DNA of 64,000 nt, from positions 18,982,001 to 19,046,000 of the forward strand of contig NC_072805.1 of the NCBI RefSeq assembly GCF_028583425.1. Reading direction: 5' to 3'. The stretch's first letter is position 1. Each line of letters opens with the position of its first letter. Positions 55,109 through 64,000 of the stretch are shown piece by piece. The notes under the pieces are model-generated. The model saw only the letters and a list, made by a program, of their open reading frames with translations. It ran no database searches and was not told the DNA's origin. This DNA comes from Eublepharis macularius (lineage: Eukaryota; Chordata; Lepidosauria; Squamata; Eublepharidae). A program made the position numbers and the translations under genes.

Positions 55109-56920
55109 AAGCTTCTTTTGGTATCTGATCATGGAATACCCTGTTGGTGGAGGCATAAGGTGTTGGTTTTTAAATGTCTTCTTATATCCGTTTTTTAAAA
55201 TCCATTTGTTTTTTTATACTGTTACCTTCCCTGAGTCCTAAGATGCGTTGGAGAAGGCAAGATATTGAAATATTTAAAATAAATATATAAATATCTGTTG
55301 ACCTATCTGCTACCTCATTTATACCCTGCTGAATAAATCATTTATAGCACAGAGAATGTGGAAAAAAAGTAGAACACATTTTTGTGTCTTATTTTGGGGA
55401 TCACTTGATACAATGTTAACAAGTGAAGCGGCATAAAATTCAATCAGGTACAAACTGGTTTTTGGTATCAAAGGAAAAAGAAAAACAAAAGCCGCTTGTA
55501 CTGTAACTGCAGCTTAGCAAGCTTCTGTGTAGTCAGAACTATAAGCTGTCCCTTTAACAATTGGTACTCATGGGAATTGTAGTCCCCCCTCCAATATAGA
55601 AGTTTATTGTAGGTCTTCTTGTTAGAGTGTTAAAAGTTGATGGTCCTCTTCCTCCTTTTGTTCGGCTACTTACCCTCGCAAGTAAGGATGCAAAAGCCAT
55701 CATGAATTTACCGCTAGTCCACGAATAAATTTGGACCAATAAAGATGTACTTTGCTTCTGATTGAACCATGTCTTGTTTACTGGCTCCAACTGTAAGTAA
55801 GGATTCCTTTAAAATCTGGGTTGAAAGAGGCAGCGCATTAAAACTACCTGGAAGTCAGCCCCTCCTTTCAGCTGCTTCCAGAATACCGCTTCTGTTTTTC
55901 AACACCTGCCATGCAGACAAGGTGGCCTGGTCTGGTCTTGCAGATACTGCTACTCAAGCAGTTAACCCTTGTGGTTGGCTCAAGACAATTTAGTGCTCAA
56001 GCAGAATCGGCAAAGGTGCTCCAAGAGGTGCATGTTGAGATCCTTTGCTGAGTCCCAGAGGTTTCCGTGAGGCTTTGCTACATTGCAAGGGACCGTGAGG
56101 TGCTGCTTCATTGTTGCCTTGGAAAATACCACGTTTCCTTGGTTGCTTATGAATTTGGACCTGTCCTGGTCAAGTTTCACAGCTCCTGGATTCGACACCA
56201 GGTTATGAGTAACAGGGTAGGCAGCAAGACCCTTAGCTCCCTTCATTGGGAGGGGAGGGCTCATTTGTATCATCAATGGAACATTCTCAGCATAATTAAC
56301 CCCGATCTTCCCAGCATTCCGGTGAAAAAAATTATGCGCCAGTTTTCCAGTACAAAGCCATGAAACCTGAATGGAGCGTATAATGATTTCTGCTACTTTT
56401 TACAGGAAAAAGCATGAATTATTTAAAGAAAGAGGGTGGTGGGATTTGCTAGGGAGGGAGGAGGAAGAGGCTCCATTATTCTCATATGATTTAATGGCAA
56501 CATCACCAATAAAATAAGAAGATAAAAATAATTTTTTTAAAAAATAAAAAAGCTGCCTCCTCTTCAAAGGCTCTTTGGACGGCGCTGGATCGATTTGTCT
56601 GGCATGCATCTCAGCATTTTATTGCTAGAGAAGCACACATGCAAATTAAAAAAAAACTTTTAAAAGGCAATAAAATGAAAGTCTCTCTTAAAGGCACTTT
56701 GCTGGGCATGTCACTCTAACCCCATCCCAACCCTTCATTTCTCCTGGAAAGAGATATTGCTCTCTAGGCAGTTTTTTTGGCGTGGGAAATTGGAGGCGTC
56801 CTTCTTCGAGAGAACTTCATCGCCCCCCAGTGGCAAAGATGAATGTGTGCAAGGAACAGCCCCCACGGACTGTCCACTACACAGCCTCCCAGTGCCATTT
56901 TCAGTCTCTCTAGACCTCAA

Positions 56921-56930
56921 TGTGTGTGTT

Positions 56931-56976
<46 letters not shown>
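56921..56976. repeat. Compound (TG)n(AG)n microsatellite
   Basis: A TG run with one TT interruption switches to about 12 AG units, in the CCDC102A last intron. Confidence 0.93.
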
Positions 56977-57094
56977 GTATTCCAGTCCCTTAAATCACTT
57001 TGCCTGCAGATGAGAATTTCAACTGCAGTATTCCAAGTCTATTTGTCATTGAAAATAAATAAATCTAGCCCTTCCTCCAAGAAGTTCAGTGCGG

Positions 57095-57185
57095 TGTATA
57101 TGGGTCTCCCCTTCCGCCATCTTATCCTCACAACCACCGCCTTGTGAGGTAGGCAAGGTTGAGAGACCAAAGCAGTAAACAGCTG
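57095..57185 (-). mobile_element. Short CORE-type SINE fragment, reverse
   Basis: ATCTTATCCTCACAACCACC and GCCTTGTGAGGTAGGCAAGG match the CORE part of the nearby reverse copies at 54880 and 59035; head and tail are absent. Confidence 0.5.
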
Positions 57186-57194
57186 TACTTAACT

Positions 57195-57420
57195 CATGGT
57201 GGTGGATGAGAATACCCTCAAGTTATAGCTGATTTATGGTGACCCCGGTGGGGTTTTCAAGGCAACAGACTAACAGAGGTGGTTTGCCATTGCCTGCCTG
57301 TGCAATCCTAGTCTTCATTGGAGGTCTCCCATCCAATTACTAACCAAGACCAACCCTGCTTAGCTTTTGAGATCTGACGAGATCAGGCTCACCTGGGCTA
57401 TGCAGGCCAAGGCATACTGA
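57195..57420 (-). mobile_element. 5S-rRNA-headed SINE
   Basis: The reverse copy shows CAAGTTATAGCTGATTTATG, GGTGGTTTGCCATTGCCTG, CCATCCAATTACTAACCAAG and CTGACGAGATCAGGCTCACC, nearly complete from tail to 5S head. Confidence 0.87.
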
Positions 57421-57779
57421 CCCATGCAAAATCCAAAACAAAAACCAAAATATGGTCCCTTTCATTAGGGCAGACAAAAATGATACAAAACATTGCACAA
57501 GCTTTTGAAGTTACCAGGCCAAACATTACAAAAGAAAAGGGACTTTTTTTTAAAGGAGAGGGGAAAGCATATTTTTTCCGGTCATGAACTTAAGCCTCAG
57601 TCTTGTCAGCATTTGCTGTTCGATGCCGACAGGCTGGAGATTTTATAGCCACTGGTGCATTTTGGGAAGAAAGAGCAAAGAATAGAGAGCCACCTCATTT
57701 GAAAAAATAAAAGTCCAGCAAAGACCAAATACCACACTCAAAACCCCTTGTGAGAAGCACAGTTCTCTTTGCAGCTGGA

Positions 57780-57895
57780 CAGAGGCAGACTGGTTGACGC
57801 CCACCCAGTGAACTTTATGACAGAGTGGGGATTTGAACTCGGGGGGTCTATCTGGCCATAGTCCAACATTCTAGCTGCTATATCACACCAGTTCT
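57780..57895 (-). mobile_element. CORE-type SINE head, reverse
   Basis: CCCAGTGAACTTTATGACAG, GTGGGGATTTGAACTCGG and CTAGCTGCTATATCACACCA are the reverse of the tRNA-like head; the tail half is missing. Confidence 0.6.
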
Positions 57896-57992
57896 CCATT
57901 TCAGCCTCCAAAAAGACAGCTACAATAGCTTCGAAAGATCGGCTGCCTTGTTTTCAGTCCCCTTTCTCATATTCAAACTGCATGCTGGCTTG

Positions 57993-58207
57993 GTTGTTGT
58001 GGGTTTTCCGGGCTGTATTGCCGTGGTCTTGGCATTGTAGTTCCTGACGTTTCGCCAGCAGCTGTGGCTGGCATCTTCAGAGGTGTAGCACCAAAAGACA
58101 GAGATCTCTCAGTGTCACAGTGACACTGTGCCAAGACCACGGCAATACAGCCCGGAAAACCCACAACAACCATCGTTCTCCGGCCGTGAAAGCCTTCGAC
58201 AATACAT
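57993..58207. mobile_element. Short inverted-repeat retroelement end with 14-bp TSD
   Basis: The element is flanked by perfect copies of TGCATGCTGGCTTG at 57979-57992 and 58208-58221. Its two halves are inverted: GGGTTTTCCGGGCTGTATTG near the left end is repeated as the reverse complement near 58140-58165. The left half contains GACGTTTCGCCAGCAGC and TGGCTGGCATCTTCAGAG, a motif block I associate with a second reptile Penelope-like tail family. The element class is inferred; insertion and TSD are seen directly. Confidence 0.6.
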
Positions 58208-58376
58208 TGCATGCTGGCTTGTTTTCATAGAATAGTCTTTGTCATGTTCCGACCTGTCGGTGTCTTTCACATACAGAGCAACAAGTCACCTTAAGTCCAG
58301 CCTATAGATGTTTTCTTTAGATCTTAAAAGCCAAATTAGACCCATTAGAATCGTAACTGTTCATGTGCAACAGTGA

Positions 58377-58406
58377 GTGTGTGTGAGAGTGTGTGTGTGT
58401 GTGTGA
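58377..58406. repeat. Short TG-rich microsatellite
   Basis: GTGTGTGAGAGTGTGTGTGT and further TG units lie in intron sequence just upstream of an L1 insertion. Confidence 0.8.
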
Positions 58407-58499
58407 ATGGAGGTGAATGGCTTTTACATCCAAAGAGCAACACAGAGGAAGAGAGATGATCAATGGCTTCTCCGTTCCAGCTGAAATACTGGAAGTTAA

Positions 58500-58906
58500 G
58501 TTTGAGCTGTAACTTACAGCTTTGATCAGAGATAAATCATTGCCTACTTTTTTGGCTAACTGGAAACCCCTTATTGACTTTCTGCGTGAAACGAGGAAAA
58601 ATGATTTGATGGTTTGTGAGTTTGATTTTTAAGAAGATAAATCTGGGGAAAAAATAAATAGAAGGGAGGCAGTAGCGGAAAAGGGAATTTTGGAGAGATT
58701 AAAATTTAAAGTATGATGTTTGCTAAAATTAGGTAAGTGTTGTAGAGAAAAATGGAAAATGAAATATGTATTATTGTTTTCTTTTATTTCTAATTTCTGT
58801 TTTTTCCCCTTTTCTGTATGCTTCTTTCACTATTTCTTTCTTTTATTTCTTTGCCCTTTCTATTGGGCTTTTAATTCTATTAATAAAATACAAAAAATTG
58901 GAAAAA
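58500..58906 (+). mobile_element. L1 LINE 3' end with TSD
   Basis: Near-identical flanks AATACTGGAAGTTAA (58485-58499) and AATATTGGAAGTTAA (58907-58921) mark the insertion. The 5' part encodes FLANWKPLIDFLRETRKNDL and MVCEFDF, the end of L1 ORF2. The 3' part ends TTAATAAAATAC and an A-rich tail. Confidence 0.85.
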
Positions 58907-59034
58907 AATATTGGAAGTTAACTGGGATGGGGTGAAATGCCCAGAGAGATGGAGGTGGGAAGGCACAGCGGAGGAAGTCTATTTACACCCTTCTAAGTTC
59001 ACTAAAGTCAAATGGGCCAGACTCTGCTTAGGAT

Positions 59035-59260
59035 TTTATTTATTTATTTCATTTACGCCCCTTCTTTCTCACCAATGGTGACCCAAAGTGGCTCCTCTCT
59101 CCCATTTCATCCTCACAACAATCCTGAAGGGTAGGTTAGGCTGAGAGTGTGTGGCTGGCCCAAGGACACTCAGTGAGCTTCCACAGGAGAGTGGGGATTC
59201 GAACCTGGGACTCCCAGACCTTAGTCCAACACCCTAACCACTACACTACACTGGCTTTTA
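59035..59260 (-). mobile_element. CORE-type SINE, reverse
   Basis: TTTCATCCTCACAACAATCC, GCCCAAGGACACTCAGTGAG, GGGATTCGAACCTGGGACTC (B box) and CTAACCACTACACTACACTG are well preserved. Confidence 0.82.
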
Positions 59261-59524
59261 GGATGGCATTTCGATTCTACCGGTTTGCACGTTTACGCGT
59301 TTTGTTTGTTGGATGTCACTTTGCAGATCAACTCTACAATCAACCCATCTGGTTGTTGGGTGTGCCTCTACAACGCACAGTCAGAAAGATGCTCCTTGTT
59401 CCAGCTATCCCCTGTGCTCTTGCAAAGGGTCCCAGATCACGGTGCTTGGGATCCTGTACACTTGCTTCAAGGCAGCAAGTTGCTTCTAGGCAGCAAGACA
59501 CAACATCCCACTTTAGACCATTCA

Positions 59525-59765
59525 TAGAATGATAGAATCATAGGGCTGGAAGGGACCTCCAAGGTCATCTAGTCCAACCCCCTGCACCGTGCAAGAAATT
59601 CACAACTGCCTTTTCCTCACCCCCACCCCCAGTGAGCCCTGCTCCATGCCCAGAAGATGGCAAAACACCATCAGGATCCCTAGCCAAACTGGCCTGCGAG
59701 AAATTGCTTTCTGACCCCAAAGTGGCAATCGGCATTACCCTGGGTGTGTAAGAAGGAGCCATGAG
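59525..59765 (-). mobile_element. CR1-related 3' end fragment
   Basis: It starts with GAATGATAGAATCATAGGGC, the reversed CR1 octamer tail, followed by TCATCTAGTCCAACCCCCTG and a CCCCAGTGAGCCCTGCTCC block. It matches the copy at 5588-5775 over its length. Confidence 0.8.
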
Positions 59766-59959
59766 AACTAAGCACTGATGTAACCTTATGATCTGCCTAA
59801 GTTCACAGAATCAGCATTACATTCCGCAGAGGAAGCCATGTTCGACTACTGCAGCAAAATAAAATGGGAGTCCAGTGGCACCTTACGGACTAACCACATT
59901 TATCCCAACATCTTCTTTTATGAATTGGACCTTGGTAATCTCTAAACTGTATTGGTTGG

Positions 59960-60760
59960 GGGAGGTGGAGCCCCCCTATTTAACCTCCCAACCTGCCTCA
60001 GGTGAAAGCGACAGAGAGAGATGGTGGGAGGGTGACCGACAACTCCCCTTCACCTGCCTCCCATTCATCACCGTGCTTCTCCGATAAGGCAAGATGTTCC
60101 CTCCTGCTCAGATTTCTTTTTTTTCCTTCCCCATCAGCAGCCGACCACTGACAGGTGAGCCCCTGGGAGACAGATTGCAGCAATTTGAAGAGTTCCCCTT
60201 GATGCTCCCTTGCAATTTATCAGCAAGGAAAACTCACCCACCTGGCTCCCCACCTCATATCCTCTCCATCCCCTTGACACAATCTTCCTTTCCTGGAAAG
60301 GGCTCCGCGGAGAGCTTATCTCATCCAGAGAGAGAGGCGCTTTTCCAATTAGCCTCCTTGTAACAGCACTCGGAGCTAAAACCCCAGCACTCATCTGCGG
60401 ATCTGAAATTTACACACAACTGATTTGCATGTTGTGCTATGCTGGCAAACGAATACAGAAGAATCACCTCTTCTTTTTTTTGCCTTTGAGTTTGGGATGG
60501 GGTTTGCAGAAGGGGCAACAGCAAAATGTAAGAGCTTGGAAGGCAGAAAATTGAGCATAAGAGAGAGGGAGGAATGTCAACACTGAACTGAGGAATCCGT
60601 TTTAAAATCTGAGATTAGCCAACTGGGTGACTTTCGTCTGGTCGCTGTCTTCATTAAGAGTTCACATGAAGCTGCCGAATGACGAATTACGAATTCCTCA
60701 AGTTTCCTGAGAGTCCCCGCTGGTCTTGTTGACCAGATGTCCCCTGGGCGGTCCCTAATT
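59960..60760. other. Repeat-free part of the CCDC102A last intron with octamer motif
   Basis: It contains the POU octamer ATTTGCAT (about 60424), a GATA-type CTTATCTC (about 60318) and a homeodomain-type CAATTAG within about 130 bp, in otherwise unique DNA. Regulatory function is a guess. Confidence 0.35.
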
Positions 60761-61870
60761 TGAGCTGCATTCCCAGGTCTATGCAGGCCTGGTTCGGATC
60801 AGGACCACGGCACGCTGGAGGAGAGTGCTTAAGTCTCCCCTTGTCAGTTTTCCTGACTCAGAATGTCCCTGGACAGCTGCTGTTTGGCTTGTAGGGGGAA
60901 ACTTGCATATGTTTCCCAAACAGGGCAAACAGCAACTCCATTGGGCCCTTCCAGGTCAGGAAAGCAACGATGGGGGGAGGGGGGCCTTAAGCTCTCCTTG
61001 TCCCTACAGTCCTGAAACAAATGGGGCCATGTGAACCGAGACATTCTAGCTGGAAACCTGGTAACTATGATTGACAGGACCCGGGTGGATATGCAAGAGA
61101 CACAAGGACCTTGTAAAGTGTGTGATTTGGCCCTTAGACCAGTGGTCCATCTTACCAACTCTGAACTAGCAGTGCCTCTCCAAAGTCATAAGCACAAGCC
61201 CTTCCCGGAATCTGCTACCTAATATCTCGGTGTCTCCGGAGACTGAATTTGGATTCTTCTGCACACAGAGCGTATATCCGACCACGCAGCTACACCCTGC
61301 AAGGTAGACCCTGTTGAAGAGTGCTGTCGCCATTTTCTACACTGTTTCACATATCAGGTTTTACTTCATGCTTTGTTTCAGACTCCTGTATTCCTCACCC
61401 TGTTACATTGCTTATGAGACGCTGCATTGACTTACACTGTGCAGTCCACCTTGAGTCTCAGTGAGAAAGGAGGACTAAAAATAAAGCAAATCAATAAAAC
61501 GGAAGGCACGTGTACTCCCCCAAGTTTCTCGGAAGAAGGGTGGAATGGCTACTGTCTGACACATGATGTGCTAAGCCAAACGCAGCCCCCTCCAGGGCTG
61601 GAGATGTTGGCGACTGGACTGGAACTCTTCACGCGCCAAGCAGAGGATCTGCTGTTGAGCCATGGTCCCTACCTTGGATGTGTCTTGGCAAGCCAGCCCT
61701 CCATCAAATTCAGGGAGGGAGGAGGGCAATGACTTTATGGATCCGGCACAAACACTGTGGCCCTGATTGCAGCATTTTCACCAGTCTTCTCCCCCATTCA
61801 CTCCAAACCCATCATTCCTCGTACCCACCCCTGGGCAAATTTACCAGCTTCCTCGGCTACTTCTATCCTA

Positions 61871-62071
<201 letters not shown>

Positions 62072-62472
62072 TCAGATACCAGCAGCCACTTCCCAGTTGA
62101 GTGCTGGTGTTCACAATCAGTGCTGTGACCCCAAAGTAGTCACTGGTGCATCGTTAAGGGGAATGAAGCGGCCTTCTGGTGGGGGCCATTTCAGAAAAGG
62201 CCCCGTAAAAGGCCCTATGTCAAATGAACTGCCTCAAATAAGGAAAGCTAAGCAAGTCTTGACCCCTAGATCTTCAGGCTAAGGGGAGAAAGGGTATTCC
62301 CCCAGGTGTGCCCACTCTAATCCCACTAGAGCTTCCAAAGTTATACCCAGTCTTCTGAATCATATTAGGGAATCAGTCAGGAGCCACTGAAATTGCTTTT
62401 ATTATTGACATTTGCAGGAGGCCTGAGGGCTAAGACTGAAAGAAATCTGCGGGTCACAAGCACAGTTCCAAC

Positions 62473-62786
62473 CAGGGCTTTTTTTCAGGGGGAACGCGGT
62501 GGAACGGAGTTCCGGAACCTCTTGAAAATAGTCACATGGCTGGTGGCCCCGCCCCCTGATTGCCAGACAGAGGGGAGTTGAGATTGCTCTCCGCGCTGCT
62601 GGAGCGGCGCGGAGGGCAATCTCAACTCCCCTCTGCCTGGAGATCAGGGGGCGGGGCCACCAGCCATGTGACCATTTTCTCCCCTCTGTCTGGAGATCAG
62701 GGGGCGGGGCCACCAGCCATGTGACCATTTTCGCCAAGGGCAACCCACTGAGTTCCGCCACCTCTTTTCCCAGAAAAAAAGCCCTG
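62473..62786. mobile_element. hAT-like MITE, copy 8, with internal duplication
   Basis: The TSD GTTCCAAC is perfect at 62465-62472 and 62787-62794. A block of about 53 bp (CCCCTCTGTCTGGAGATCAG through the CATGTGACCATTTTC end) occurs twice in tandem near 62628-62732. It lies in the CCDC102A intron between the exons at 61872 and 62912. Confidence 0.92.
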
Positions 62787-62815
62787 GTTCCAACAGAATC
62801 TTGTACACGTGCTCA

Positions 62816-63184
<369 letters not shown>

Positions 63185-63649
63185 TCAAAAATATGTGGCA
63201 TGATTGTGCTTATTCAATGGCAGGGGAAAAGTGTTCTGCACTTGCTCAGAAGCACTCTCCAACACATGTAATTCCCGGGCCCAGCCTCGGTGACAATGAA
63301 TCCCCGGATTAGGTTCAGTTCTTCGATTGGGTGGGATGTAGGTTAATTCACTGGGCAAGGGAGAAACCTTCCTGGTAGACCAAGTTTGCTTGGGGATTTC
63401 TGAATTGGCAGCAGGCTTAAGAGCAGTTCTGACATCAGGCGTTCTTTAGGCCCGCCCCTTAGGCAGAGCACTTCTGTGAGTGTGACTACAAGTGACTTTC
63501 TTCACGTGGAGAACACTAGATTTTTCTTGCAAGGTTACCCGGGAAGTGAAGTCCAAGTGGTCCTTCCCCTCTCTGTTAGAATCGCTGCCTGAAGAGTTTT
63601 CTCTCTTTTTGCAAGACTTCCCTTGGTGCTGCTCCTACTGACATTGCAA

Positions 63650-63875
63650 GATTCGAGACCAGTGGCACCCTAAAGACCAGAAAGACTTTCAGGATATAAG
63701 CCTTCGAGAATCAAAAGCCCCTTCAACAGATACGAGTAGGAATGAATTCTCTGATGAAGGAAGCTTTGACTCTTGAAAGCTTACACCCTGGAAATCTTCT
63801 TAGTCTTTAAGGTGCTACTGGACTTGGATCTTGCAGTTCTGCTGCAGACCAACGTGGCTACCTAAAACTGCTGAC
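63650..63875. mobile_element. Penelope-type tail pair, inverted
   Basis: A reversed tail (GAGACCAGTGGCACCCTAAA) is followed about 100 bp on by a forward tail (GAAAGCTTACACCCTGG, then TTTAAGGTGCTACTGGACTT) and CAGACCAACGTGGCTACC. It lies in the CCDC102A intron upstream of the exon at 62912-63082. Confidence 0.6.
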
Positions 63876-64000
63876 CTTGATAGGCCAATAGTCTAACAAG
63901 GTTTAAGGCAGCTCAGTACAAGGCAGCTTTACGTGTTCACTTTGCCGCCAGCTCTGCTTCCCAGGCATCTGACAAAAGCATACACAGGAGACCTCCCTGG

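Noticed and set aside
57330-57410. Possible 5S rRNA gene
   Set aside because: Only a partial, diverged 5S-like head joined to a BovB-like tail; it is a SINE.

Overview
This window is vertebrate nuclear DNA, almost certainly from a squamate reptile; a gecko-like lineage is possible, but I cannot fix the species. The evidence is the repeat mixture: CR1, L2-like, BovB/RTE and L1 LINEs, Penelope-like elements, a tRNA-Ala-headed SINE, a 5S-rRNA-headed SINE, CORE-type SINEs, and many short palindromic DNA transposons with clear target-site duplications (TSDs). Genes are sparse and intron-split. Nearly all longer open frames are chance frames in repeats or GC-rich DNA.

The one clear host protein gene is CCDC102A on the minus strand. 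Its last three coding exons are present: 62912-63082, 61872-61975 and 46659-46785, with stop at 46659-46661. They have correct GT/AG splice sites and matching phases. They encode the conserved C-terminal coiled coil and the acidic tail [12 protein letters not shown]. The rest of the gene lies beyond base 64000. The last intron is about 15 kb and filled with repeats.

At about 21.1-22.2 kb lies a strong CpG island with a consensus splice donor on the minus strand (exon end 21606) and a CRE-like TGACGTC. In mammals DOK4 lies next to CCDC102A in the same orientation at about this distance. I therefore infer that this is the promoter and non-coding first exon of DOK4, and that bases 1-21600 are its first intron. 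I found no DOK4 coding exon. A cluster of GATA motifs at 12.0-12.3 kb is a candidate enhancer in that intron.

Region by region: 1-21 kb is SINE- and MITE-rich presumed intron. 21-22.2 kb is the CpG island. 22.3-46.6 kb is intergenic and holds a Penelope-like RT/GIY-YIG fragment (36.4-37.9 kb), L1 and other LINE insertions with intact TSDs, and microsatellites. 46.7-63.1 kb is the 3' part of CCDC102A, with CR1, L2-like, L1, hAT and SINE copies in its introns.

No previously undescribed multi-gene system is visible. The most unusual signal is a set of palindromic elements with two kinds of ends, all inserted at 5-bp CTNAG-like targets. In two places such an element sits at the same spot inside a tRNA-Ala SINE, and one pair lies back to back. 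Other layers are an 8-bp-TSD hAT-like family starting CAGGGCTTTTTTTC and near-perfect palindromes of about 87 bp with 3-bp TSDs.
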